Part shown: piece by piece, positions 23,449-34,829 of the stretch
How the letters are laid out: each line of letters starts with the position of its first letter
Numbering within the stretch: the stretch's first letter is position 1
Assembly: GCA_037179335.1 (NCBI GenBank)
Contig: JAKZHN010000007.1
Location: forward strand, 620,001 to 684,000
Source of the DNA: Cyclaneusma minus
Lineage: Eukaryota > Ascomycota > Leotiomycetes > Marthamycetales > Marthamycetaceae
Length of the DNA: 64,000 nt
Reading direction: 5' to 3'
Made by a program: the position numbers and the translations under genes
Notes under the pieces: generated by a model
Seen by the model: the letters and a program-made list of their open reading frames with translations, nothing else
What the model was told of the DNA's origin: nothing
The model's database searches: none

Positions 23449-24928
23449 TGGGGCGCGAATAAATCATGATTCGAAATGGCATGTTGCGATCTTGTTGTGG
23501 TTGATTCCTGCTGTAGATGTGGGAGTGGGACACCTTTCAGACCACCATGCCGAGTATTCGCAGCCGTTTTCGTAGATTCCAAAGTTCATGTGCGCGAGAT
23601 GGCTGGGCTCGCAAGTCCAGCTTCAATCATCCATATCCTTGCTCCAAATCCATGTGTATCCAGCCGTAGTTCATGTCCCAATTGTCTTGTGTTTCCACGT
23701 CCAGATGCCTTGTGAATCGCCCAGCTTTCCAGCCTCGAATCTTGTCGTGCGCGCAAGTCGGAGATCCAGGGAAGGAGGAGCTGTTGACGTAGAGGAGCGA
23801 CTGCGGCGGAGCAGGAAGAGCTGTCGAGGAAAGGAGAGTCGGGAGGGTGCGAGCTGGTGGGAAAGCTGTTGACGGGGAAGTTCGAGAAGCTAATGCGGCG
23901 GAGGTCAGCTGTGGCCAAAGAAGCAGGGACAGCTTCTCTGAGGGGAATTCAAGTTGAAGAAGTTGGAGAGGACTGCTGAGCTTGGTGGAGTAGAAGTGCG
24001 CAGCTCGGAGGCAAGAGACTCGCCACGGTCTGCTGACCAATTTCTCTCGCTTCTGGCACGTGCTCGCCGCCAAAAAAAAATCGCAAAAATCGCAAAAAGA
24101 TCCTCTTATCTCCACAAAAACTGCGAGAACATGGCCAAAACAATAGATGTTTAAATTAAAAAAGAAATAGCCGTGAGGAGCAAGCAAAACAGAACTTCCC
24201 CCCTCAGTTGCCAATTGAGGGGGTTTAGAGAAATCCCTGGCAAGGGGATTTGGTTTTTGGCGTCGAGGACTAATCCACACCGGTGCCAGGACCGGCACAG
24301 GAGTCGAACTCGGGTAGAGTGCCTCTACTTGCAGTTACAAATTGCAAGTCAGCGTCATACCGTTGTGCCAACTCCTGAGTTCTGATCAACTTCAGATTGC
24401 AGATTATATACCACCCCGGCCCAGTTTTTCCTTCGGATGTTTTTTTCTGCCATCCGCTTCCCGCAATCCACTTCGTGCCATTGATTCCCTGACATCTCCT
24501 CCCATGCAGCCAGCTCCTGCGATCCGCACTTTAATTCCCACCTCCTAATATTTACTTTCCAACCTCCCCGTCCCACGTCCTCCCTCCGAGCTCCGCTATT
24601 TGCGTTCAGCTTTTCATCTTGTATTTCGCTCTCTGGTGTTTAAATTTTAATACCTATTTTCTGGAAAAGACTGGTCTCTTGGCAGCATTGCAGCACGGTG
24701 AAGGTTTCGACTCAAAACAGTGTTTTCTTTTCTTCAAGATCTAAATGTAGAAGGATCACAAATATCGCAGCAGAACAAAGCACAAATAGCATATTTGTAT
24801 AGAAAGAGGGGTGTTATTCTTGGCCATCTCAAGCTACAAACTACCCTTTTTCTATCATAACCGACAATAGCCCCCAGAGTTCTGCATCTTAGCGCCGAAT
24901 TCTTTCCGCAACGAGCACGAGAACCGGA
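23449..24928. other. Intergenic, possible small minus-strand gene
   Basis: The minus-strand frame at 23586-23918 begins MATADLRRISFSNF and could be an exon of a small gene reaching about 24143, but I recognise no domain and find no convincing splice set. A tRNA-like element lies at 24285-24385. From 24400 to 24900 I see only AT-biased sequence. Confidence 0.35.
24285..24385 (-). other. tRNA-like sequence with long variable arm
   Basis: Minus strand: A box TGGCACAACGG, a near B box AGTTCGACTCC (one change) and a perfect 6-bp hairpin GTAGAG/CTCTAC where a class II tRNA has its variable arm. CAGGAGT at the 5' side pairs with ACTCCTG, but that pairing uses up the T arm, and the anticodon loop is too long. 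Close in plan to the element at 14509-14640. Likely a decayed or tRNA-derived sequence. Confidence 0.5.
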
Positions 24929-25809
24929 TCAGAAGTTCGAGTAGACTTGGCGATATGGGCCGGGAGGGGGAGTAAGACGTGCGTCATGGCGGTTTGCAAC
25001 TCTGCCCAAGACGGTGCGAGCAGGGCTGCGGCTGCGGCTGGTACGCTCTTCACCGTTGCGAGCCCTGGCTGAAGCACCGCCACGGACGCTGGAGTCGCGG
25101 CGAACATCCCGTTGCCGGAAGGCCCTTTCCATCTGACCGTCGACTGGAGTGGCCTGGGTGTATGTAGGAACGTCGGCGCCGGCAGGTCGCTTCTCCAGCT
25201 TCTTAATCCTAATGTACAGACCCTTCTCAGTCTCCTCGAGTCTTCCAATGCGGTTCGAGTCGTTCGTGAGGTCGGTTGGGCCGGCGATTGGGTTCCTGTT
25301 TCCGTGGGGGGCGCGGGCTATTTTTCCACAAGTTAGCAATAGCACAAGGGCGCCAGTAGACTGGGTGGAGGTTGCTTGATTCACGGGTTGGATCGATCTG
25401 CTTGATCTTTGTGTCCATGCGGCCGATCTCGATCTTGGTATCAGCGACTATTATCCCGCAAGTTAGCAATGATGCAAGGTTGCCAGTCAACTAGGCGGTA
25501 TTTGTTTGACTCACATCCACGCAGGGCAAGACCAAGTTTCTTCTCAAGCTTCTCCAGTTGATCCTTAACCTCAGCATTTTCGGCGCGAGCATCCACGAGA
25601 GCCTGATCGGTCTCGAGCTGCTTGGCTTCGAGTGAATCGATCTCGGCTTGCAGTGCGCGGATCGTCTCGGGGGAGGCACTGTGGGTGGATGGAGCAGAGC
25701 GAGGAGGACCATGGTGGCGGGTCGAACCTTGGGGGCGTGAGTTGGAGGCCAGGGAACGGTCGGGAGGGTCGCGTGGGACCCCAGCGGGGCGCCAAGTCTC
25801 TCCGCGCAT
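24929..25809 (-). CDS. Coiled-coil and RS-rich protein lacking zinc knuckles (family member 3)
   Basis: Predicted 248-residue protein; exons from the start are 25515-25809, 25385-25447 and 24929-25317. Residues about 45-150 form a coiled coil (ETIRALQAEIDSLEAKQLET onward, again after the introns), and residues about 200-230 are Arg/Ser-rich (RTSRSRSPART). It ends at QVYSNF without the Cys/His modules of its relatives, so it may be a shortened copy. An in-frame Met lies upstream at 26031 with a hydrophobic stretch; I chose 25809 because it gives a first exon of 295 nt like the gene at 31.1 kb and starts near the Ser/Pro leader. Both introns are 67 nt and about 73% identical to each other. Confidence 0.6.
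25318..25384 (-). other. Introner-like intron, 67 nt
   Basis: Starts GTGAATCAAGC and ends GCTAACTTGTGGAAAAATAG. By my hand count, 49 of 67 positions match the gene's other intron at 25448-25514, with no gap. Confidence 0.75.
25448..25514 (-). other. Introner-like intron, 67 nt
   Basis: Starts GTGAGTCAAAC and ends GCTAACTTGCGGGATAATAG. Same length and phase (1) as the intron at 25318-25384, and similar along its whole length, including positions with no splicing role. Confidence 0.75.
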
Positions 25810-26059
25810 GATTGCAGAGTGCCAGTGGGCGCAAGAAAGACTTCTGCTGGTGCATGGGGGTTGAAGCTGCGTGCAGCTGCAGCAGGCGGAGTTGTTTGGA
25901 GGCCGAGAAGCTGGGCTCGCGCTTGCCGCGAGAAGGTGGAAGGCGCCAACGAGAAAAACAAAAGCCACCCAGACGCGGGAAGCTAAGCGCGGATTGGCTC
26001 GCTTCGCTGGTACGGAGCTTAATTCTTCCATGATTGGAAATATGCCAAATGAGGATGAA

Positions 26060-26150
26060 TTTCCGACATCTCCGGAATAGTCCGAAGAACTAAGGATACT
26101 CAAAAGAATTGGAAATAACTGGGAATATCCCCAGTGATTGGAAAAACATC
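26060..26150. repeat. 19-bp-period array upstream of family member 3
   Basis: About four units such as TCAAAAGAATTGGAAATAA and CTGGGAATATCCCCAGTGA, of the same dispersed type. Confidence 0.6.
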
Positions 26151-28499
26151 GCCCATAGGTTCTAGGCTGTATGGGCACTCTTTTTATAGCATTGTAGCTT
26201 ACGGTCTTATCTTGAAGACTCACCGGCAGAAATCAGGATTCTTGATGGTGATCCAGTGCTGGGATTGAATCCATCTGTGCTTGTAGTGACCCCTGGAACT
26301 GCACAGTGCTCACATACGTATTCGACTCTGCGTACACTTACGAGCGGCCCACAAGCTTGAGATTCTGGACAACCATGGGCATGAGTTCAAAGGGCCGAGA
26401 TGAAGGTCTGTTTGGTCTGGCTGAGAAGGAAGTGCGCAAGCTGTCCGCAACCACTGACCCAGCAGCGGTGTGAATTTGGCCATGATCTGGGCTTTGAGCT
26501 TGCGCAACTGCTTACAGGCGAGCACCATGTGGAATTGGCCAAGGGATGGCAAGGGCCGGACAAACATCAGAAAGACAAAGCTGACGACACCACAGGGCTC
26601 TGTTCTTTCCGCAGCAGCTTCTCTACTCAGCTGGCTGGCTCTTCGACCTCAGCTGCTCTTCCGACTTCGCTCCCATCCCCGGCCTCAGACTTTCCTGGCA
26701 CCAGCCCGACTTGTTTTCTCGCTCGAATCCCCGCTCGACCCCCCGCTCGACTCCTCCCACGACATCTGACTCGAATCCTCAATCCACTCCTCTCACGGCT
26801 CCCTTCTCTCGACCGTCCCGGCTCCGGAGCCACGAACATACAAGACAACGATGGAAACGAAGAAGGCTTGGACCTGGGAAATGAACACACAAGGAACACG
26901 AGTGGACGCGAAGCATGGATTAGGGCACATGGAAGCATATATCTGCAGGTTAAACACACAAGCGCATAAGGCATCGGGATGGAATGCTTGCGGACAAGTT
27001 TCCCGGCAACGAGCAGTACTCCGCGGCTCCAGCTCCTCTTCGTCGGAAGTTTGAAAGTTTCTGGTGTTGGGGCATCACCATCTCCCGGGACGATCTCCTG
27101 CGATTCAAGGGATGCCACAGAGTTGTAAGCCGCCGCCTTGGGCGGCTCCGAATACTGTGGCTGGCGGGAGTCCGAGGGTGACGGTGTATTCTTCTTGAAT
27201 AACAGGGCCTCAAAGTGTTTCCATTTGCTGGTCTTCTGCTTAAGATGCGAGCTAGTGGATGGGAACTGAGGAGCTTCGGGGGAGCCTGGTTACGGTAGCC
27301 ACTGGGAATAACTCCACGCCTGAACTCCTGCGAGGTTCATGCGCAGACATTAGCAACAGTAATACTCTTTCAAAACTCCGTCGGACCCACGCGTGCTGTT
27401 TTTACTTCTAGTGACCCACCGACCGAGAGCAACATTGCCAGAATCAAAGGTGGCACCAAAGGATTCGAAAGCGCTATGATCAGTCGCCTCAAGGGTTTCG
27501 AACCTACCTCCACCTGAATCCCACTCGGCATTTGGCAGTTTTTCGTTTGTCTTTGCCGTATTTTCCCCTATCCCAATCCTAAACTGATCCATATTTCGAA
27601 TGATTAGGGAGATCCTAGTACAGAAATCATACACTTTCTGAATGACTGGGGATATCTCAAGTAATTAGAAGTATTTCAAGTGATCAAGAAGACCCAACCA
27701 GAGTGATCATGAATGTGACAAGTAGTTAGAGATCCCGTAGAAAACCTGAAATCTGGAATTTCTTGCGACACCGACAGTTGGTGAGCGAACTCCCCAGCCC
27801 CTGAGTCCATCAGCCCTCCCTTTACTGCAAGCTTTTGGCCTGTGGGCAGCCACTCCAAGTGCTAGGTATATCTACACATCTCGGGAAGCTTCTATTTTGT
27901 TTGTCATCATGAATAGAATCATTACTCCCTCCATTGGAATTCCTTGGTTGAGCGTACACTTCCTTGTTCGCAACAGAATTCCTGGGAAATGCTCAAAAAG
28001 ATGGAAAGGTGGCGTGGGGGTGAAAGAGGTGCTTGCTTCCTCGCCGCAAGCCGAAATCATGAGCCGCAGCTTGTGGCTGGTCGAATTTGGGACAAAGAAG
28101 TGATCTCTCGACAAGGACATGATTGTAATATCACCGGACCAGTACATGATCTTCAGAAAAGAACTCCATCTCTGCACGGAAAGACAAAGTCATCTTCGGA
28201 AAAGCAGATGGTTTTTGGACAGGAATGCAGCCTGCAGTCAGTACACAAGCCTGGGCTACGGATATGGTCCTGGAACAAGGACAGAGTCTATATTATTTGC
28301 TACTCTAGCGGCCTCATACACAAACATGTACAACGGAAATCACAAACATCACAAGTCACAACAAAGCAGCAAGGAATGAACGAATTTAGGGGTTTGAAAG
28401 CTTCCATTATTTTTGTAATTACTAAGGAGAGGGTGTAGTGAGGGAAGGAAGAACGTGGACCATTTTCGCGATGTTACTGCGTGCCTTGCACTTGCTCGG
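26151..28499. other. Intergenic, no firm gene
   Basis: A minus-strand open frame at 26627-27118 is Arg/Gly-rich because of a short CCCGCTCGA repeat near 26730-26750 and lacks an ATG. Another 19-bp-period array lies at 27585-27690. Nothing else is supported. Confidence 0.4.
27585..27690. repeat. 19-bp-period array
   Basis: Units such as TCTCAAGTAATTAGAAGTA follow one another with 19-20 bp spacing. Confidence 0.55.
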
Positions 28500-31081
28500 C
28501 TAGGTCAGGGAAGTTGAAGCCAAATTGCTATTCTTTTGAAATCCAGCTTGGGCTTCAGCTGCTGACACAATATCCTCCATCGCGAAAAGCTGCTCCGTAA
28601 GTCCTTGTCTGAGTTGTTGCTGTGGCCATTTCGAAACGCACGACGTAATATCTTGGTGGATGAGTAGTTGAGCGAATCCGTAGAAGTGGTTAGCTTCAGC
28701 CAAGATCAGAGAGAGCGAGTGCGCGCTAGGAAAAAGATCTCTTGCCGGCGCTTAGTTTTGTGATATCGGCTGTGATTCTTTTGGGCTTGGAATGGCGATT
28801 GTTCCCGATACGCACGATCGAAGTGGAAGTGAGCCAGCAGGCGAGACGGAAAGTATCGATTACAGGCTGGCACCTCGCAGGTCAGAGCTTCAGAAAGACG
28901 GAGCTTCAGAAGACTGAGCTGAAGACCTAAATCGGCTTGCCAGTTCCCTTGTCAGGCATACCGCGACGTAGCTTGAAAGAACGGCCTGAAGCTTGGCGAT
29001 GACCAGATCCTTGCTGCGCAATGAGTCGGTGATGTCGAGGTGAATTCTGCACGCGAAAACAAGCCAGACTGGGATGCTCTCTTTCGATATCGCGTGTAGT
29101 AACCCCTCCGTGTCCACCAAGGCCACCGGTACTACGAACTCCACCCATAAGAAAGAGTCTGAGATCAACTTTCGCGAAGTCAATTGGGATGGCAAGAACG
29201 ACACTTCTGGTGGAAATAGAAGAGATCAGTCACGAGCAATCCCTCGCCAGTCATGGCAATCGCAGAAAGCATTTCGGCAAGTCTAAACTCATCGTCGGTT
29301 TTATCGTGTGTCCATGAGCTCGTTGCTCGGATGAACAGTCGCCTTCACGGCTGCTGAGGCACTGAGGCACGGCCTTGGGCGACAAGGGGCTCATCTTATG
29401 AGAATATCGTACACCCACTGTCGATGATGACGGAGAGGTTGATCGAGTCTATGGCTTGGGCGAATAGCTCGTACGTCACTGTACCGGCTCCGAGGCTCAC
29501 AGCCTCCTTGAACTTATCTTGTGGAATAAAGCAGATGGAGAGTTGTTTCAGGTGACGATATGGCTGCAGACCGACTCGCACGAGCCATATCACGCTCTCG
29601 TAACGGTAGCCAACTTCGAGGTGGAGGACCTGAATGTTTCCCAGCATCTTGAGGAGCAAGAGTACACCCATCTTGAGCAACAAGACGTCTCATAGAAGGC
29701 CGAGAGATTCGAATCTCTGAACTGTTTAAATGTAGAGCCCGCAGTTAGGAGGCGAGGGTGGCTCTGACGCGAGGTTTAGCGGTTTAGCCTCATGGGGTGC
29801 GAGACTGTGGGATGTTCTTGGGCCAGTCGTGGCAGGCCGGAACATGGAGAGCTCTTGGTCTGACGTGGAATAGGACGTAACCCGGTTGGTCAAGTCGATG
29901 CCGTTCCACGACGCTCACAACCAAGCCGTTGCATGGGATGTGGGAAATCCGGAAGCTTGATCAGATTAGGCTGGAAAGTCGGTAAGGTACAGTTCGTTGT
30001 CGGGGCTTGGACGGTGATGGGGTGCCTTTGCAGTCGACTTGTCATTATAGATCTCGGGCTTTTCATGGTCTCCACCACCCTAGGCGGCAGACTCGATCTC
30101 TGAGGTGCTGTTCACAGTAGTATCGAAGCTTTTCAGGAGTTCTTCAATGCGTGAAAATGCTCCATAGAGTATTTGGCTGTGCTGAGACTGGTCGAAGAAG
30201 GCGACTAGGTGCAGCAAGCGTGACGTACTCTCCGCCGTCAGAACCATGTTGCGCCGGGGGACGGAGGACGCCGTAAGTCTCAGGGGACGTTCCGCCTGTA
30301 AGAAGCATATTTGCGTTGATGACGACTGTTTTGGAACATTGTTGACGAAGACGTAGTTGGGGAGGTGGTTGTTGAAAGAAAGAGAAATCTAACAGCCTCT
30401 TCGGGATGGTGTACCCAGATGGACATGGGCCAAAGGAGAAGGGGAGTCAAAAGCTGACGACCCCAGAGTAGACCAGTAATGGCCGAATCTCTGAGCTCGG
30501 GCTTGTGAAGACATCATCTTGGAGGCAAGGGGATCCACGGTTGGGGTTCAAGTAATGGTTAATCATCATCATCGATAAGACTGCCTTGTTCATAGCAGCT
30601 AGTTGGGCGATGTTCTCAACGAAGTAGACGTGTGCAGGGATAGCGCCTATTCCCGTTGTGAAAACAGCGAGATGAGAACTTGTGCCAATGTACCCATGCC
30701 AATGTACCCATAGGACAAGCGACACATCTTCCACGCGTGGGTCCTGAAAGTTGAGAAGCTTGTCAAGGCCATTGTCAAATTGAGCGCGGAGGACTTGCAG
30801 GGTGGCGATGTCTTTGTCCACATCTCTCCAAATGGTAGTTGCAGCGGAGCTGGCATCGAGGGAGAAACCTTGGTGTTGGGAAGATGTTCAGACAGAGACG
30901 GAGAGGCAGAAAGAGAAATTAATCGTACAAGGATGGTCTGGTGTGATGCGAAAGTAGTCGATTGGCCGAGTATTAGGGAGTTCCACTGCCAGTGCCGGCT
31001 TGAAAACGAGGTAACATCATTGTTATCGGGAGCAGCATAAACGATACAGCTGGGTGTCACCGAAGGACGAGAGTTTGGCAT
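28500..31081 (-). CDS. Hypothetical multi-exon protein (exons uncertain)
   Basis: Four minus-strand stretches look protein-like and may be exons of one gene: 30447-30840 (RDVDKDIATLQVLRAQFDNG), 29396-29683 (LRR- or F-box-like hydrophobic heptads, HLKQLSICFIP), 28890-29204 (RIHLDITDSLRSKDLVIAKL) and 28500-28730 (AEANHFYGFAQLLIHQDITS, entered through the acceptor TTTTTCCTAG). Their hydrophobic spacing and balanced composition differ from the chance frames around them. I could not join them with confidence and recognise no domain; two adjacent genes are possible. Confidence 0.35.
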
Positions 31082-31119
31082 TCGGCACTGGTTCCCACTC
31101 GTTGAGGCGTCACCGACTC

Positions 31120-32277
31120 CTAGTTTTTACGCGCAGGTTGCTTGCGCTTGCGAGCAGATTGCTTGCGCTTGCGCACAGGTTGCTTGCGCGGATGATGGTT
31201 GGGCGCATTATGCTTCATTCTCTCATGGCGATCTCTTTCGCGCTTCCGGCCGTAGTTCTTCAAGCAGCCCGGAGAGCGACAATGAAACTTGCCATCGCTG
31301 AGGGGTTGCTCCTTCTCATCGTGGGGAAAGCGTGCAGCCAGAGCTGCTGCAAAGGAGATGGGCTGAGCGGCCGCAGTGCCTTGAATAGAAGCCGTAGTTA
31401 CTTGAGAAGATGAGGTCGGAGTGTCTTGAACGTCAGTGACAGGGGCAGAGGTTCCGTTCGTTCCACTTGCCGCGCAGGAAACATCGACGCCGCGGGGAAC
31501 CAGCGGAACTGCGGTGTAAACGCTCGAGCTGCCGGCTCCGGTGTTGGAACCCCTGGGTAACACCATCGGGGCGTGGGAATGGTGTCTGGCGAGACCTAGT
31601 GCCTCAATTGCAGAGGGCACGGCCCAAGGATCGGGGTTGCGTCGGACACTGGCGTCAATGGGGCGCTCAGGAGCAGCGGCCATGGAAGAAGAGATACCGG
31701 AGCTACGGGTAACAACTGGCTCTGCTGAGCCATCTTCATGGTTGAGGTCGCCAGACTCGGAGTTGATGTCAATTTGCGCGTTGTCTTCCATCTCGGGGTC
31801 CGTCTGGGTCTCGTCGCCAGATTCGTTGGACCTTTCCGGAGACACCTCGGCATTGTCCGGGTTTGCAGCGGTGGCATCGTCCGTGTTTGAAGCGGTCAAG
31901 TCCTGGTCACTCAGAACTGTGATTCCAGACGTTAGTAAGTGAAACAAAATATCGGGTTGACTGGATGGATCACTGGACTTACTCTGCATTTGCCGTCTGC
32001 GGATCCTCGTCTTCAGCATCTCGAGCGTACCGTCGTTGTCCAGAGGCGATCCACGTGTGCTCAAGACTGCGAAGCTGTCTTCAATATTGGAGATGTACTC
32101 GAGTGCGGCCTCGAGCTGCTTGTCGACGAGATTCTGAGAACGTTTGTTCTTGTCAGCAGACTTCTTGGTGACACGAGTCTTGTTGACGCGGTCATTCTCG
32201 GCGGCAGTATTGGACCGCTTGGAATGGGTGGTTGACGGTTTGGCCGCAGCCTTACCATTGTTGCGGCGGGACGCCAT
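31120..32277 (-). CDS. C2H2 zinc-finger protein with basic N- and C-termini
   Basis: Predicted 363-residue protein, exons 31983-32277 and 31120-31916, joined by a 66-nt phase-1 intron (GTAAGTCC ... CTAACGTCTGGAATCACAG). The N-terminus (1-55) is basic, followed by a short helical segment (DKQLEAALEYISNIEDSF). The middle (about 105-290) is acidic and Ser/Thr-rich. A single finger of the form C-x4-C-x12-H-x4-H lies about residues 318-341 (HCRSPGCLKNYGRKRERDRH), and the tail is a tandem KRKQ/RKRKQ repeat. It is probably nuclear. First-exon length (295 nt) and intron phase equal those of the gene at 24929-25809, suggesting a shared origin with a different C-terminal domain. Confidence 0.65.
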   Translation of the reverse strand: MASRRNNGKAAAKPSTTHSKRSNTAAENDRVNKTRVTKKSADKNKRSQNLVDKQLEAALEYISNIEDSFAVLSTRGSPLDNDGTLEMLKTRIRRRQMQSKSSDPSSQPDILFHLLTSGITVLSDQDLTASNTDDATAANPDNAEVSPERSNESGDETQTDPEMEDNAQIDINSESGDLNHEDGSAEPVVTRSSGISSSMAAAPERPIDASVRRNPDPWAVPSAIEALGLARHHSHAPMVLPRGSNTGAGSSSVYTAVPLVPRGVDVSCAASGTNGTSAPVTDVQDTPTSSSQVTTASIQGTAAAQPISFAAALAARFPHDEKEQPLSDGKFHCRSPGCLKNYGRKRERDRHERMKHNAPNHHPRKQPVRKRKQSARKRKQPARKN

Positions 32278-32831
32278 CTTAGTAGGTAAGGAGAAGGAGT
32301 TGCGCAAGAAGAAGTATCTGGTGTTCCCAGGTAGTGAACGAAGCTTGGAGATCGCAGTAATTAGAAGTGCAAGTAGAGCTGTAGCGATAATGTCAGCTGC
32401 GCTTCCAGGCGCTAGTGCAATTGAAAGACTTACTAGTAATTGGTCCAAGCGCCTTGCTGGCACTTGAGGCTTCGTGGAAGACGAGACGGAAGGAAGAGTA
32501 GGTGTGGAGAAGAGTCCTCGACGCGCAGGTGGAATCCTCCAACGAGCTCGTATGTAGAGCCGACAAGGAGGTGATTGAAGTACCAACCGCTTTCTCGTCG
32601 GTAGCAGTGCCGTTGATGGAGATGGAGCTCTTCAAGCGTTCGACCGACGTGTGCGGGTGAGGGTGTCGAGGACCGCGGACGCACTTGAATGCGAGCTTTG
32701 CTGACTACGGACTAGCTAAAGACCGTAGAACCAGTGATCCACGCAAAGTAAACAAAGTTTAGCGGGCAGATCCGATATCACACTTAACGCTTCGAAGCAA
32801 TTTCCGGTGAGAATTTGAGATTCCGAAGGCG
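32278..32831. other. Upstream region of the C2H2 gene
   Basis: Probably promoter and 5' UTR of the gene at 31120-32277. Overlapping short open frames only. Confidence 0.4.
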
Positions 32832-34013
32832 TCAGGTGGGAAACGTTGAAGGCTGCGCTTGTCGAAAAGGGATGGAAGCGGACGCGAGCAGACGAAGCAG
32901 GACTTCCACGCGGGGTTCCGGCGACAGGAGTCTTTTCGCGGTGCTTTTCAGGCTATTGCAGCTGCCGGCAAGTTCTCCAAGGACACGGCGCAGTATTTTT
33001 GGCGTGAACTTGAACTTCTTGGCGCTTTGCAAAGGGAGCTCGGAAGTTCGGTGTGGAGGGTGGTGTGAAGGTTGAGGACTGCGCAGAAGGTCGAATCTGG
33101 TCTGCGAAGAAGTTGCTGATGTGGACGAGGAGATGGATGAACAGGGCTTGTGCGTAGTGTTGATACTGCGCAGTATTTTCGACGTGGATCTGAATGGCTT
33201 GGCACAGCCAGTAGCTGGCAAAAGAGTTCCCAGGCTATTCACATGTCAGCTCACAATTCCGGGAGGCCAATGGCTGTAAGCTTACCGAGAAACGTTCGAG
33301 CAACGAAAGAACCGCAGACAGCGATGTCTGTAGAAGCTCGCTCTGGAAAGTCGTGAGTTGTTGGTGCGCAGCTCCGCAAGCACGTGAGGTTGGCAGTGTT
33401 TTCGATAGTCCGGCCGGACCGACTTTTTTTGGACCGTACTGATACGGTTTAGGGCCTAAACCGCGGTCTCAGACTATAGGAAACACTGGAGGTTGGAGGT
33501 AAAGTTGACTGTGTCTTGGTTCGCGAGTTACGCGCGCAGTTGATCGAATTCCGGAGACAATGCCGATCCCAGTTGACTGTCTTGACTGACTTTGCGCTGT
33601 CTAAGTTAGCGTGAGGTCTTTCCACATGTTGCGCAAGGGCGAGGACAGAGGAGCTTGAAGTTGCGCAGTGGACAAGGCTTTGAGCTTACCTTGAAGATCC
33701 AGCAAGTCAATGGGCTTTGTTGATCACGCTTGTCCCAAGCCTTGAGTGCACGCAGCAGCGTTGTCTTAAGGTTCAGTCGGAGATTGAGGTTGAGGTTGGA
33801 ACTTGGTTGCGCAGGTTGACTGGAAGTTGTCGAGGTCAAATGGCTGCAGCCGAGCTTGACAGGCAGTAGATAGAAGATCTGTTGTGTGCGCGTGTCACAG
33901 TACACTGTTGCTGTTGTTTTGCTTGGACTTGGCTGGACGAGGAAGAAAGAGAAAGGAAGGAAGGAAGGAATTTGCGGCGAGATTGGCACTTTTATGCCAC
34001 AGAGTGGCCTCAA
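32832..34013 (-). pseudogene. Hypothetical gene probably interrupted by a hAT MITE
   Basis: Two plausible introns, 33235-33285 (GTAAGC ... GAATAG) and about 33606-33690 (GTAAGCTC ... CTAACTTAG), mark a spliced minus-strand gene. One frame after the first junction reads well (QSELLQTSLSAVLSLLERFS, then ASYWLCQAIQIHVENTAQY) and stops at 32953; another frame stays open to 32832. The 95-bp MITE at 33394-33488 sits in the middle exon with its target duplication. Without it the frame is continuous, so insertion probably broke or altered the gene. No domain recognised, and the start is unknown. Confidence 0.35.
33394..33488. mobile_element. hAT-type MITE, 95 bp, short copy
   Basis: Ends are inverted repeats (CAGTGTTTTCGATAGTCC and, at the other end, GGACTATCGAAAACACTG with two changes). 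It is flanked on both sides by the perfect 8-bp direct repeat GAGGTTGG (33386-33393 and 33489-33496). An 8-bp duplication is typical of hAT transposons. It contains no coding capacity. Confidence 0.88.
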
Positions 34014-34829
34014 GCTCCGCTCGCTTAGTATGAGGCGATCTTAGCGCCAAAATTGAGGCGTGGAAGATTCGAAGCCGATTGGGCAGCTGCACTGATTCCA
34101 GGGCGTTTGTGATATAGGTGAGTCAAGGAGGGCCTCAGGCGCCAACGCCCCAGGATTCTGAATCCCTTGAACTAATGACAATCACCTAGACTACTCCCAA
34201 CCATTTGGACTACCCCCACTTACCTGAACTACTTTGAATCACCTAGACTGTTGCCATTTCAAATTTGTTTGCTGAACTGGAGACTGGAATCTCGGAGATG
34301 TTCAAAATCTCCCATTATTCGGAATATTCCTGGTCATTTGGAATCTTCTGTAAGATCTGAATGTTTCCAATCATTCATTCCTGGGATTTGGGCTGTATGG
34401 AGACTTCTTCGACTTTTCATGGCACTGTAGCGTAATCTAAAGTCTCCACATATCCCGATATGGCGGCATCACAATACATGTAACTGGCATCACAAATTCC
34501 ATAACAACGCATGGACACATTATTGTATTTAGGGGTCTCAATCATCCCAGTAGAGAGGAAGGGGGTCACAAAGGCCGAGTCTTTGTTTTCTTCTAAAATG
34601 CGGACTTTGTCTTCCAATGATTCATTCTACTTTGCGCAATCCTAAAGTATGACTGTGAGAACGATGTTATTGGTAACTACAATCGGTTGCCGGTAGCAAA
34701 CCTCTGTTCTCAACAGCAAAATTTTATTCTGGCCAAACTCCACCAAGGAGTCTATACCACCAGCGGGCGACTAGAGCTCGATTGCTTCGATTCTATCGGA
34801 AAGTGGTAGACCTGTGACTGAGTCACGGC
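34014..34829. other. Intergenic, no firm gene
   Basis: Contains a 19-bp-period array at 34185-34340 and a small minus-strand frame at 34417-34617 of no recognisable type. Confidence 0.4.
34185..34340. repeat. 19-bp-period array
   Basis: Units such as AATCACCTAGACTGTTGCC and ATCACCTAGACTACTCCCA recur at 18-20 bp spacing, then grade into GGAATATTCC-type units. Confidence 0.6.

Noticed and set aside
26627..27118. Arg/Gly-rich minus-strand frame resembling an RS protein
   Set aside because: Begins at GTG, and the Arg repeat comes from a short DNA repeat.
27480..27560. Possible Pol III A/B boxes (minus strand)
   Set aside because: The boxes are only about 20 nt apart, too close for a tRNA or known Pol III promoter.
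29700..29760. B-box-like palindrome AGATTCGAATCT
   Set aside because: No partner A box or arms; a simple palindrome explains it.
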